45,125 nucleotides of DNA from Microbacteriaceae bacterium (GCA_014377425.1 JACMPQ010000086.1:1-45125), one strand, 5' to 3'; shown: positions 25,534 to 33,090, counted from the stretch's first letter. The notes: generated by a model from the sequence alone, not told the origin. Numbers and translations: made by a program.

Positions 25534-26673
25534 TTACTGCTCCTCCTGATCGACGCCGGGCCCGGTGTGGCGCAAACCGTCCCCAGCTGAAGGCTGCCGG
25601 TCGGCAGGCTGCCGGTCGGCAGGCTGCTGGCCGTTAGATCGCTGGCCGGCACGCTGCTGGTCGTTGCCTGACTGTCCGCTTTGCAGGAGGCCCGCCGAAC
25701 TAAAAACAATGAGCCCAACGCGTCGCTCAACCCTAATGCCCGGCAGTGCCACCGCTTTTTGTCCGTGCCAATCGGTAACCAGGGCCGCCACCTGAAGCGT
25801 CTGAGCTCGGGTGAGGGACACATGGAATTCCGCACTAACAACGAGACGGATCAACCGATTCAGTAGCGCCGCGGGGTTGGGCGCAAGAGAGGCAACCGGT
25901 AAAGAAATTCCAGCCTCCGCCGGTTCCGCCAACTCCTCAATCAATTCGGCCGCAAAGCGGTCGAGAGCGTCGGAGTCCTCCTGCAACTGGTCGGCTGTGC
26001 GCGCCAGAGCCTCGGCGATTCCCGGGCCGAGGGCCTTTTCCAGCACCGGCAGCACCTCGCGGCGCACCCGCACCCGGGCATAGCCGGAGTCGCTGTTGTG
26101 CGGATCGTTCCACGGCGTGAGTCCGGCATCTTCGCAAGCCTGAACCGTGGTGCGGCGGCGAACACCGAGCAGCGGCCGCCGATAGCTTCCGGTCACCGCG
26201 ACCATCCCTCGCAAACTCGTTGCACCGCTGCCCCGGGCAAGCCCCAGCAGCACCGTCTCGGCCTGATCATCGAGCGTGTGCCCGAGTAACACGGCGCTGG
26301 CATTGCACTCCTGCCGGGCGGTTTCCAGCGCCAGATAGCGAGCAGTGCGGGCGGCAGCTTCGGGGCCGCCCGCAGTGCCAACGCGAACCGTGCGCACCAG
26401 AACGGGGTCGAGCCCCAGAGACCGTGCGGTTTCGGATGCAGCGAACGCGACATCCGCCGAACCAGGCTGCAAGCCGTGGTCGATGACTACCGCCCCCGCC
26501 CGGTGCCCCAGTCGGTGCGCCTCGAACGCGGTTGCCAGGGCGAGGGCGAGGGAATCCGGCCCACCGCTGGGGGCAACCAACACAACGGAGTTGGCGTCTA
26601 AGCCCCGCAACGAAACGCGCACGGCCCGGCGCACGTCGGCGATGGCGGGCGTCAGTCGGGGGCGATTGGTCAT
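25534..26673 (-). CDS. tilS: tRNA(Ile)-lysidine synthetase
   Basis: This enzyme modifies the wobble C of tRNA-Ile(CAU) to lysidine, which is essential for reading AUA. The N-type ATP-pyrophosphatase loop SGGPDS is at 36-41. [20 protein letters not shown] and [22 protein letters not shown] are the TilS-specific motifs. The conserved part ends near residue 330. The last 45 or so residues are a Gln/Asp/Pro-rich tail of degenerate pentads ([15 protein letters not shown]) coded by a 15-bp repeat. The start ATG is 6 nt after TAACGT. It is divergent from ppa and first in the run to hpt and ftsH. Confidence 0.96.
   Translation of the reverse strand: MTNRPRLTPAIADVRRAVRVSLRGLDANSVVLVAPSGGPDSLALALATAFEAHRLGHRAGAVVIDHGLQPGSADVAFAASETARSLGLDPVLVRTVRVGTAGGPEAAARTARYLALETARQECNASAVLLGHTLDDQAETVLLGLARGSGATSLRGMVAVTGSYRRPLLGVRRRTTVQACEDAGLTPWNDPHNSDSGYARVRVRREVLPVLEKALGPGIAEALARTADQLQEDSDALDRFAAELIEELAEPAEAGISLPVASLAPNPAALLNRLIRLVVSAEFHVSLTRAQTLQVAALVTDWHGQKAVALPGIRVERRVGLIVFSSAGLLQSGQSGNDQQRAGQRSNGQQPADRQPADRQPSAGDGLRHTGPGVDQEEQ
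25591..25680. repeat. 15-bp tandem repeat, about 6 degenerate copies, at the tilS 3' end
   Basis: The unit AGGCTGCCGGTCGGC is perfect at 25591-25605 and 25606-25620, with diverged copies at 25621, 25636, 25651 and 25666. Read on the minus strand the units encode pentads such as ADRQP, NGQQP, AGQRS and NDQQR in the TilS tail. Confidence 0.88.
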
Positions 26674-26677
26674 CCAG

Positions 26678-26685
26678 TAACGTTA
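26678..26685. promoter_or_regulatory. Palindromic -10 shared by tilS and ppa
   Basis: TAACGTTA is self-complementary. Read leftwards it gives TAACGT-N6-ATG for tilS (leaderless). Read rightwards it gives TAACGT, a possible -10 for ppa with a leader of about 29 nt including AAGGAG. The two transcripts could compete for polymerase. Confidence 0.45.
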
Positions 26686-26718
26686 TTGCAGCATTCACCC
26701 GAGCTAAGGAGCACCCTT

Positions 26719-27213
26719 ATGGCCGCCTACGACGCCGTCATCGAAATTCCGCGCGGAAGCCAGAACAAGTACGAGGTCGACCACAAGACCGGTCGTGTTT
26801 ACCTCGACCGCGTGCTGTTTACGAGCTTCGTCTACCCCACCGACTACGGCTACTTCGAGAACACACTCGGACTCGACGGCGACCCGGTTGACGTGCTCGT
26901 GCTGCTTGAGTACCCGCTCTTTCCGGGTGTCGGTGTCTCGGTGCGTCCGGTGGGCGTGTTCAACATGACCGACGACGGCGGCTCCGACGCGAAAGTCATT
27001 GCCGTTCCGGCGAAAGACCCGCGCTGGGCGCATATTCAAAATCTTGCCGACATCCCGGCGCACACCCGCAAAGAGATCGAGCATTTCTTCGAGCACTACA
27101 AAGACCTCGAACCCGGCAAATGGGTGAAGACCGAAGGGTGGGGCGACGCGGCAGAAGCCGAGGCCATTGTTCTTGCCGGTATTGAGAAGCTCAAGGTCGA
27201 GGGCGAACACTAA
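26719..27213 (+). CDS. ppa: Inorganic pyrophosphatase
   Basis: A 164-residue family I pyrophosphatase that hydrolyses PPi and drives biosynthesis forward. The N-terminus [18 protein letters not shown] and the catalytic signature [14 protein letters not shown] (metal-binding Asp residues) are complete, as are [12 protein letters not shown] and the C-terminal [15 protein letters not shown]. The ATG at 26719 follows AAGGAGC at 8-nt spacing. An in-frame upstream GTG or ATG would add 11 non-conserved residues and is rejected. It ends at a strong bidirectional terminator facing the M23 gene. Confidence 0.98.
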   Translation: MAAYDAVIEIPRGSQNKYEVDHKTGRVYLDRVLFTSFVYPTDYGYFENTLGLDGDPVDVLVLLEYPLFPGVGVSVRPVGVFNMTDDGGSDAKVIAVPAKDPRWAHIQNLADIPAHTRKEIEHFFEHYKDLEPGKWVKTEGWGDAAEAEAIVLAGIEKLKVEGEH

Positions 27214-27230
27214 GGCTCAAGCATCAATCA

Positions 27231-27268
27231 AAAGGGCGGCCCGATCACGTGATCGGGCCGTCTTTTTT
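27231..27268. terminator. Strong bidirectional terminator between ppa and the M23 peptidase gene
   Basis: The perfect 22-bp palindrome at 27238-27259 (arm GGCCCGATCA) is flanked by A-rich sequence on the left and TCTTTTTT on the right. It gives an intrinsic terminator for ppa on the plus strand and, less strongly, for the converging M23 gene. Confidence 0.92.
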
Positions 27269-27281
27269 GGTCTGACTGCGC

Positions 27282-28613
27282 CTAGCTCAAGTAGATTCCG
27301 CGGGCGGCCAGAAACGGAACCGGGTCGGTGGTGCCGCCGCCGTTTCGCACCTCAAAGTGCAGGTGGCAGCCGGTGGAATTACCGGTCGAGCCCACGCGAG
27401 CGATCTGCTGTCCGGCTGCTACCGACTGTCCGCGCGAGACCAGAATTCCGCCGTCGACAATGTGGCCGTACGCGGTGGAGATGCCGTCGTCATCCGTCAC
27501 CTGGATGAAGTTGCCGTAGCCACCGCTGGGTCCGGCGTAACTGACTATGCCGGCGTGGGCCGCGTAAATGGGGTTATTGCAGCCGGCGCCGAGGTCGGTG
27601 CCGGAATGGAATGCGCGAATACCCGAGTATGGGTTGATGCGCATTCCGTAGCCGCTGGTGATGTTGCCGCCGGCGGGACGGACCCATCCCGACAGCGAGA
27701 CGGCACCGCCGCCGTTGCCGCCGCCCTGATTGGCAGCCGCACGGGCTGCTGCGGCGGCGGCTGCGGCAGCTAGGCGGGCCCGCTCGGCCGCCGCCGCAGC
27801 AGCAGCCGCGCGTTCGGCAACACCCGTGTTGTAATCCGCTTCGGTGACAGCACGATTTTGAGTGAGTACTGCCAGCTGGGCCTGAAGTACCACCTCGTTG
27901 GCCTGCTGATCCGACAGAGCCTTCGCCGCGGCATCCACCGCAACGTTGGCCGCGGCGAGGGCGGCCTCAGCCGCGTTCGCCAACACTTTAAGCGCCGCTT
28001 TGGCCTTGAGCGCCTGAGCGGTGTCTTGCTTTGCCTTGTTTTGATCCTGAGTCGCCTGAGCGTAGACACTAGCCGACATATCGGTGATCTTGCTGGCCAT
28101 TCCGAGCTGAGAGAGCAGGTCTTTCGCCGAAGCTCCGTCGAAGAACAGCGCCGCCGAGACGTCTTCGCCGCCCGATCGGGCCAACTTTGCCGCCAACTGG
28201 CCGGCTCGCTCCCGTGATGCTTGCGCGGTTGCCTGCGCCCTATCTGCTGCGAGCTGGAACTCCTGGGCTTCGAAGTTCGCTTTGTCAAAATCTGCTTGCG
28301 CTTTGGCCTTTTCGTTTCCCCGCTGCAGCGCGACTGCCTGCTTCGCGGCGGCATCAGTTTTTAGCTGATCGAGGAACCCGGTGATGCGGGCAACCTCCGC
28401 CTGCTTGGTGGCCTGGTTGGCCTGAGCGGCCTGAACGTCTGCCCAACTCGGGTAGTCCGCCGCAGATGCGGTGTTCGCAGGCTGTGCCACGATTCCGGCA
28501 ACGGAGGCTAAAGCCACCACAGCCACTACCGCAAAAAGCCGTGAACGCGTGAACGAGATGCGGCCGCGACCTACGCCCGACCGCGCCCCCCGGCGCGAGT
28601 TCTTCAATGACAT
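27282..28613 (-). CDS. Secreted M23-family peptidase with coiled coil
   Basis: A 443-residue exported murein hydrolase or activator. A long basic N-terminus and signal helix (FTRSRLFAVVAVVALASVAG at about 22-41) end near ASA. A long coiled coil (about 52-310) follows, rich in Ala, Gln and Lys, with poly-Ala runs near its end and a Gly-rich hinge (NQGGGNGGG). The C-terminal LytM domain has the zinc ligands of FHSGTDLG and HLHFEV, and AYGHI. This EnvC-like layout suggests cell-separation work, but the active site looks intact, so it may cut peptidoglycan itself. The ATG at 28613 with GGGGAG upstream is preferred over the frame that continues upstream. Its upstream region carries a promoter and two GTAAC boxes. 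Confidence 0.93.
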   Translation of the reverse strand: MSLKNSRRGARSGVGRGRISFTRSRLFAVVAVVALASVAGIVAQPANTASAADYPSWADVQAAQANQATKQAEVARITGFLDQLKTDAAAKQAVALQRGNEKAKAQADFDKANFEAQEFQLAADRAQATAQASRERAGQLAAKLARSGGEDVSAALFFDGASAKDLLSQLGMASKITDMSASVYAQATQDQNKAKQDTAQALKAKAALKVLANAAEAALAAANVAVDAAAKALSDQQANEVVLQAQLAVLTQNRAVTEADYNTGVAERAAAAAAAAERARLAAAAAAAAARAAANQGGGNGGGAVSLSGWVRPAGGNITSGYGMRINPYSGIRAFHSGTDLGAGCNNPIYAAHAGIVSYAGPSGGYGNFIQVTDDDGISTAYGHIVDGGILVSRGQSVAAGQQIARVGSTGNSTGCHLHFEVRNGGGTTDPVPFLAARGIYLS

Positions 28614-28739
28614 TGCTCCCCGATGCTTTTTCGCCGGTGTCTGCGTAATGAGGTAAAGAGGTAAATCTGCGTAATGAGATGAATCGGCGTCATGGATAGG
28701 TTTGCGCTCCGGCAAAACCCGAACCCGCCAACAACGGGC

Positions 28740-28753
28740 GTAACTTTGGTAAC
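28740..28753. promoter_or_regulatory. GTAAC direct repeat in the M23 promoter
   Basis: GTAAC-TTTG-GTAAC lies just over and downstream of the candidate -10 of the M23 gene. Related GTAAC repeats are reported for MtrA, which controls wall hydrolases in actinobacteria; the usual spacing is longer, so the match is only suggestive. Confidence 0.3.
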
Positions 28754-28779
28754 TGTATCAACTACGGGCAAAGTTTCAA
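28752..28779 (-). promoter_or_regulatory. Candidate promoter of the M23 gene
   Basis: On the minus strand TTGAAA (28774-28779) and TACAGT (28752-28757) are 16 bp apart, a good sigma-70 type pair. The predicted 5' leader is about 130 nt. The 311-bp gap 28614-28924 holds no gene; apart from this promoter it contains short AT-rich direct repeats (CTGCGTAATGAG) at about 28640-28675. Confidence 0.45.
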
Positions 28780-28924
28780 GGTTTACTTGAAAGTCGTCGC
28801 TATCGACACTTGCTCTTTTAATGCAGTACAAGCTTCGTATCCGGGTCTCTCCGACCTCAGTTTGGTGTTTCGGCCAGAACCTGCGTATTCTTAGGCGCGG
28901 TTGCTCCGGAGTTCTGAACTTCAC

Positions 28925-28997
28925 GGCCCCATCGTTTAGTGGCCTAGGACGGCGCCCTTTCACGGCGTTAACACGGGTTCGAATCCCGTTGGGGTCA
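28925..28997 (+). tRNA. tRNA-Glu (anticodon TTC)
   Basis: The acceptor GGCCCCA (28925-28931) pairs with TGGGGTC (28990-28996); the discriminator A is at 28997. The anticodon loop CTTTCAC contains TTC. The T arm is ACGGGTTCGAATCCCGT. CCA is not encoded. Confidence 0.97.
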
Positions 28998-29021
28998 CAA
29001 AACATCAGAATTAAATAGCAA

Positions 29022-29095
29022 GGCCCTGTAGCGCAGTTGGTTAGCGCGCCGCCCTGTCACGGCGGAGGTCGCCGGTTCAAGTCCGGTCAGGGTCG
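29022..29095 (+). tRNA. tRNA-Asp (anticodon GTC)
   Basis: The acceptor GGCCCTG (29022-29028) pairs with CAGGGTC (29088-29094); the discriminator G is at 29095. The anticodon loop CTGTCAC contains GTC. The T arm is CCGGTTCAAGTCCGG. CCA is not encoded. Confidence 0.97.
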
Positions 29096-29096
29096 C

Positions 29097-29132
29097 AAGG
29101 CACGGTCATCTCTCGCCAGACGGCCGTGCCTT
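29097..29132 (+). other. Hairpin between tRNA-Asp and tRNA-Phe
   Basis: AAGGCACGG (29097-29105) and CCGTGCCTT (29124-29132) form a 9-bp stem with an 18-nt loop. There is no U tract, so it may be a processing signal between the two tRNAs or a weak terminator. Confidence 0.5.
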
Positions 29133-29135
29133 ATT

Positions 29136-29211
29136 GGCTCTGTAGCTCAGTTGGTAGAGCGTTCGACTGAAAATCGAAAGGTCACGGGATCGACGCCCGT
29201 CGGAGCCACCA
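29136..29211 (+). tRNA. tRNA-Phe (anticodon GAA)
   Basis: The acceptor GGCTCTG (29136-29142) pairs with CGGAGCC (29201-29207); the discriminator A is at 29208 and the encoded CCA at 29209-29211. The anticodon loop CTGAAAA contains GAA. The T loop has A at position 54 (ATCGACG), which I believe also occurs in other actinobacterial tRNA-Phe. Confidence 0.97.
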
Positions 29212-29213
29212 AC

Positions 29214-29241
29214 AAAACCCCTGATCATTCGGGGGTTTTTT
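29214..29241 (+). terminator. Terminator after the tRNA cluster
   Basis: AAAACCCC and GGGGGTTTTTT form a stem with a 9-nt loop and a run of six T, a classic intrinsic terminator directly after tRNA-Phe. Confidence 0.9.
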
Positions 29242-29330
29242 GCGTTTAACCCGAGTTAGGCATGGCCGCCGGGGTCGCGCCGTGGTGGTCGGCGGCGACC
29301 GGAGATAGCTCTCCCGAAAGACCAGCCACG

Positions 29331-29378
29331 CACTTGCACTTGCACTTGCACTTGCACTTGCACTTGCACTTGCACTTG
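29331..29378. repeat. Hexanucleotide array (CACTTG)8
   Basis: Eight perfect copies of CACTTG. The array is in the 209-bp non-coding gap between the tRNA terminator and the 135-aa membrane gene, about 70 bp before that gene's start. No gene is seen in the gap. Perfect copies imply recent slippage. Confidence 0.97.
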
Positions 29379-29450
29379 CCGAGTATTTCTCGACTGTTAG
29401 GGTTTTAGAACCTTCTTACCGAGTAACTACTGGCGAATGAGGAACCTTCC

Positions 29451-29858
29451 ATGCAGACAAACCCGGCCGATAACCCGTATCTCACGGCGCTGAAAGGTGT
29501 CGCGATAGCCGGACTCGGGGTAGGTGGTCTTCTCCTTTTATTCTCGATCGCTGGAACGTTCGAATCCGGCCAATCCGGCCAATCCGGCCAATCCGGCGAA
29601 TCGAACTATCTGTTCGTCTTTATTGCCCTTGGTGTCTTCGGGTTGGGTTTTATCGTGCTGTTCATCTGGTTATTTGCGGGGGCAATCACCTGGGGGAGCC
29701 TCGACGCTGCTCCCCTTGAGGCACTTGTGGCCTCCAAGCCGACGGCTGTGGCTTCCGAAGCGCCGCCGGTCGTCGCGGTGCGAGACACCGACGGAGCGAA
29801 AGATGGGGCGGGGGCGAAAGATGTGACGGGGGCGACACCCGGTCACCCCTCGGCCTAA
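29451..29858 (+). CDS. Small membrane protein (135 aa) with an SGQ repeat loop
   Basis: Not a recognised family. Two membrane helices lie at about 14-35 (LKGVAIAGLGVGGLLLLFSI) and 53-79 (YLFVFIALGVFGLGFIVLFI). The loop between them contains SGQSGQSGQSGE, coded by four 9-bp repeats at 29563-29598. The C-terminal 50 residues are Ala/Pro/Asp-rich and look disordered. GAGGAA precedes the ATG at good spacing, so translation is likely. Hexanucleotide arrays lie just upstream and just after the stop. Its stop overlaps that of the converging minus-strand frame by 3 bp. Confidence 0.65.
   Translation: MQTNPADNPYLTALKGVAIAGLGVGGLLLLFSIAGTFESGQSGQSGQSGESNYLFVFIALGVFGLGFIVLFIWLFAGAITWGSLDAAPLEALVASKPTAVASEAPPVVAVRDTDGAKDGAGAKDVTGATPGHPSA
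29563..29598 (+). repeat. 9-bp in-frame repeat, 4 copies
   Basis: AATCCGGCC repeated, with the last copy changed at one base. It encodes the SGQ tripeptides in the loop of the small membrane protein. Confidence 0.9.
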
Positions 29859-30151
29859 AAACGGGCATTGGCATTGGCACTGGCACTGGCACTGGCACTG
29901 GCACTGGCATTCGGGCTGGCGTTTGCCCGGTAGCCAGACCAACTTGACCAAAGTTGCTTTTCTTTAGCTACAGATAGGTAGCGGGATGGTTCGTTTGGAA
30001 TTCGGATGACGCGGCGGTTGCCAACGGTGAGACCAAGGAACTGCTCGCTGACCGACATTCCGATCATCGTGGTGGCCGCCCACACCCACTTCGCGCTCTC
30101 CGGAGAGATCGCGGAATATGCCCGAACCTCGAGGCTCGGCAGCCGGGTCAA
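29855..30151 (-). CDS. Possible gene or 5'-truncated remnant with an Ala-Ser repeat tail
   Basis: The minus-strand frame is open from 30239 to 29855 and reads like real protein: ELTRLPSLEVRAYSAISPES, then SAKWVWAATTMIGM, MSVSEQFLGLTVGNRRVIR and SVAKEKQLWSSWSGY. The first two-thirds has GC-rich third positions. It has no ATG; the only usual start is a TTG at 30151 without a ribosome binding site, and sequence upstream of that TTG also looks coding. It may therefore be the remnant of a longer gene. The C-terminus (NASPNASASASASASANANA) is written by the GGCACT hexanucleotide array. I do not recognise the family. It lies 26 bp downstream of recQ. Confidence 0.4.
   Translation of the reverse strand: MTRLPSLEVRAYSAISPESAKWVWAATTMIGMSVSEQFLGLTVGNRRVIRIPNEPSRYLSVAKEKQLWSSWSGYRANASPNASASASASASANANARF
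29864..29911. repeat. Hexanucleotide array (GGCACT/GGCATT)8
   Basis: Eight 6-bp units: two GGCATT, five GGCACT and one GGCATT. It starts 5 bp after the stop of the 135-aa gene and, on the minus strand, encodes alternating Ala-Ser/Asn at the end of the remnant frame. Confidence 0.95.
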
Positions 30152-30265
30152 ACTCGCCTACCCCCGACAGCTCGTGGCCAGCCAGATGGATGTCGCCGAA
30201 CTCAGGCAGCCGGCAGCCGCGGGGTAGACCGCGGCGGGGTCACTGCGCAAGTCACTCCGCGAGGG

Positions 30266-32101
30266 TCATTCCGCCAGCGCCGCGAGCACCCGCTCGCCGT
30301 ACTTCTCGAGCTTGGACTCCCCCACCCCGGTCACCGTGCCGAGCTGCCCAATCGTCGACGGTCGCAGAGTGGCGATCTCACGCAGGGTGGCGTCGTGAAA
30401 AACCACGTAGGCGGGAACGCCCTGCTCTTTCGCCTCGGCTGCCCGCCACGCCCGCAGGGTGTCGAACACGCTTTGAGCCTCGGTGGAAAGTGTTGCGTTG
30501 GCACCCTTCACCGGCGGCCGGGCGGCCCGCTTGGTGGGGCGTGCCGGCTCGACTCGCAGCATCACCGATCGGGTGCCGGAGAGCACCGCCGCGCTCTCCG
30601 GGGTGATCACGAGGGTGCCGAAACCGTCGCTGTTGACCGCGAGGAGCCCCTGCGCCAGCAGTTGCCGCACCACACCACGCCACTCCTGATCGCTCAACTC
30701 GGTGCCGATGCCAAAGGTGCTGAGAGTGTCATGCTGCAGCTGGTCGATGCGGGGGGTGCGGCGGCCGAGCAGAATATCGATGAGTTGGCCGGCACCAAAC
30801 TTTTGGTTGCGTTCGCGGGCGAGGCGCACCACCGTGGAGAGAAGCTTTTGCGCCGACACCGTGCCATCCACCGAGGCGGGCGGCGACAGACAGGTGTCGC
30901 AATTACCGCAGGCAGTGGCGGTCTCGCCGAAATAGCCGAGCAACTGCACCCGGCGGCAGGTGACGGTCTCGCAGAGAGCTAGCATGGCCTCGAGGTGGGC
31001 GGAGAGCGTGCGCCGGTGGGCGTCATCCCCTTCGGAGTCGTTGATCATGCGACGCTGCTGCATTACATCCTGGAGCCCGTAGGCCAACCACGCGGTGGAG
31101 CTCTGGCCGTCGCGCCCGGCACGCCCGGTCTCTTGGTAGTAGCCCTCAACGCTTTTCGGCAGGTCGAGGTGGGCCACAAACCGTACGTCCGGCTTGTCGA
31201 TGCCCATTCCGAACGCGATTGTGGCCACCATCACGATGCTGTCCTCGCGCAGAAAGCGGCTCTGGTTGGTCGAGCGCACCTCGGCCGGTAAACCGGCGTG
31301 ATAAGGCAGGGCTGCAACGCCGTTCTGCACCAGAAACTCGGCGGTCTTTTCCACCGATGCCCGCGAGAGGCAGTAGACGATGCCCGCGTCGCCGGAGTGC
31401 TCCGAGCGAATCAGCTGCAACAGCTGCTGCTGTGGCTGATTCTTGGCGGCGATTCGGTATTGGATGTTGGGGCGATCGAAGCTCGCCACAAAATGCCGCG
31501 CGTCGCCGAGCTGCAGCCGGTGGGCAATTTCGCCGTGGGTCTTCTCCGTGGCGGTCGCCGTGAGAGCAATCCGCGGCACGGTCGGCCAGCGTTCGTGCAA
31601 CATCGAAAGTTGGAGGTAGTCGGGCCGAAAATCGTGCCCCCACTGCGAGACACAGTGCGCTTCGTCGATGGCGAACAGTGAGATCGTTCCGCGGTCGAGC
31701 AGTGCCGCCGTCGAATCGATACGCAGCCGCTCCGGCGCCAGATACAGCAGGTCGAGCTCGCCCGCAACATAGGCCTGCTCGACCGCCGAACGCTGGGTGG
31801 GCGACTGGGTGGAGTTGAGAAACGCCGCGCGAGCGCCAACGGCGGTGAGGGCATCCACCTGATCTTGCATAAGTGCGATCAGCGGCGAGATGACTACCCC
31901 GGTTCCCGGTCGCACGAGGGCGGGGATTTGGTAGCAGAGAGATTTACCGCCGCCGGTGGGCATGAGCACGAGGGCATCCCCACCCGAAACAACATGCTGG
32001 ATGATGTCGGCCTGGTTGCCGCGAAACTCGCTGTAGCCAAAGACGCGGTGCAGCACCTCGGCCGGGGTTGCTGCAGCCGCGGGCGTTACCGTCAGGCTCA
32101 T
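30266..32101 (-). CDS. recQ: ATP-dependent DNA helicase RecQ
   Basis: A 611-residue 3'-5' helicase used in recombination repair. Walker A PTGGGKS is at 48-54 and DEAH at 146-149, followed by the RecQ aromatic loop CVSQWGHDFRPDY. Motif VI is YYQETGRAGRDG. The RecQ-Ct zinc site (CRR to CGNCDTC) and winged helix follow. The C-terminal HRDC domain (about 530-611) includes LGTVTGVGESKLEKYG. The start overlaps the stop of the CPBP gene (ATGA), so the pair is an operon. Confidence 0.97.
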   Translation of the reverse strand: MSLTVTPAAAATPAEVLHRVFGYSEFRGNQADIIQHVVSGGDALVLMPTGGGKSLCYQIPALVRPGTGVVISPLIALMQDQVDALTAVGARAAFLNSTQSPTQRSAVEQAYVAGELDLLYLAPERLRIDSTAALLDRGTISLFAIDEAHCVSQWGHDFRPDYLQLSMLHERWPTVPRIALTATATEKTHGEIAHRLQLGDARHFVASFDRPNIQYRIAAKNQPQQQLLQLIRSEHSGDAGIVYCLSRASVEKTAEFLVQNGVAALPYHAGLPAEVRSTNQSRFLREDSIVMVATIAFGMGIDKPDVRFVAHLDLPKSVEGYYQETGRAGRDGQSSTAWLAYGLQDVMQQRRMINDSEGDDAHRRTLSAHLEAMLALCETVTCRRVQLLGYFGETATACGNCDTCLSPPASVDGTVSAQKLLSTVVRLARERNQKFGAGQLIDILLGRRTPRIDQLQHDTLSTFGIGTELSDQEWRGVVRQLLAQGLLAVNSDGFGTLVITPESAAVLSGTRSVMLRVEPARPTKRAARPPVKGANATLSTEAQSVFDTLRAWRAAEAKEQGVPAYVVFHDATLREIATLRPSTIGQLGTVTGVGESKLEKYGERVLAALAE

Positions 32102-33078
32102 TCGGAAGACTCCGGGCGGGTGGGTTCTGGGCGGATGGGCGCTGGGTGGGCATCCGCGGGCACCAGCAGTGCGACGGACGGCGCGTCGTCGACCCGGCGC
32201 ACGGTCACGAGCCCTGCGCGCTTTGCCTTGCGCAGCACGAGCGCCGAGTAGGCCGCCAGAATCACAACGGTGGTGAGAATCGCCACCGGGCTGCCGCCCT
32301 TGCCGTTCAGGTCGGTGAGGGAAAACGCGCCCAGAATAAATAGCGCCGTGTTATTAATCACGTGGGCGACAATGGCCGCCTCCAGCCCACCGGTGCGGTA
32401 GCTGAGCCAGCCGGCGACAATGGCGAAGAGGGCGACATCCGCCAAGCCCCACAGGTCGTAGTCGTGACCGATCGCAAACAGCGGAACCGGCAGCAGGATT
32501 GCCCAGGCCGGATGCTTCAGCCAGCCGCCCACCGCCTGCCCGAGGTAGCCCCGAAAAACAAACTCTTCGGCCGCCGCCTGCAACGGGGTGAGCATAATCG
32601 CGAAGATGACCAGCGCCCAGGTGGTGGAGGTGATCTTTGGAGCGAGCGGTGCCGCGCCGCCGAGCGGATCGACCACAAGGAAGGAGATCGCAAAGACCAC
32701 GGCGTAGACGGCGAGCGCCGGCAAGATCAGGCTACGTAGCCACCCCCAGCGCAACCGTCCAGCCACCGACGACAGCAGCCCGAGCGGTCGGGGGCCCATG
32801 ATCACGCGCGCCAAAATGATCGCCGGAAGCAGAAGGGCAACCGACCCGATGGTAAACAAGAAGGTGAGGGGATCGGCGAGGTCTATCGCCCGCGTGGTCA
32901 ACCGGGTGAAAAATTGGCCAAACACCGTGGGCAGCGCGAAGGAGGCGATAAACAGGGCAACCACAAACACGGTAGACAACAGAAGGTAGAAACCCCCGGC
33001 AATGAGCCCGGTGAGCAGTGCCTTGTACCAGGTGTAGCGGGGAGCCGAACGGGCGAGGCGGTGATAGGCGTAGTCCAC
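32098..33078 (-). CDS. CPBP-family intramembrane metalloprotease
   Basis: A polytopic membrane protein of about 326 residues with at least six helices. The Abi/CPBP (Rce1-like) motifs are present: AAAEEFVFRGYLGQ with the Glu-Glu pair and Arg, IGHDYDLWG and AAIVAHVINN with the His and Asn. Family members process or sense membrane-linked peptides; a substrate is not evident. The C-terminal 50 residues are Pro/Glu-rich and cytoplasmic. TAGGCT lies exactly 6 nt before the GTG at 33078, so that GTG is preferred to the overlapping ATG at 33081. It is translated ahead of recQ with a 4-bp overlap. Confidence 0.9.
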   Translation of the reverse strand: MDYAYHRLARSAPRYTWYKALLTGLIAGGFYLLLSTVFVVALFIASFALPTVFGQFFTRLTTRAIDLADPLTFLFTIGSVALLLPAIILARVIMGPRPLGLLSSVAGRLRWGWLRSLILPALAVYAVVFAISFLVVDPLGGAAPLAPKITSTTWALVIFAIMLTPLQAAAEEFVFRGYLGQAVGGWLKHPAWAILLPVPLFAIGHDYDLWGLADVALFAIVAGWLSYRTGGLEAAIVAHVINNTALFILGAFSLTDLNGKGGSPVAILTTVVILAAYSALVLRKAKRAGLVTVRRVDDAPSVALLVPADAHPAPIRPEPTRPESSE

Positions 33079-33084
33079 CATTCA

Positions 33085-33090
33085 AGCCTA
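33085..33090 (-). promoter_or_regulatory. -10 element of the leaderless CPBP-recQ promoter
   Basis: TAGGCT, then TGAATG, then GTG at 33078. The ATG 3 bp earlier is also in frame but would lie only 3 nt from the hexamer, so the GTG is the more likely start. Confidence 0.5.

Noticed and set aside
28614-28800. Riboswitch in the M23 leader (c-di-AMP type, known before some wall hydrolase genes)
   Set aside because: The predicted 130-nt leader lacks the conserved core bases that I would expect, and only short AT-rich direct repeats are seen.
29670-29951. Minus-strand frame with a Cys-Gln repeat
   Set aside because: The Cys-Gln run is only the hexanucleotide array read in a different frame; the rest is antisense to the 135-aa gene.
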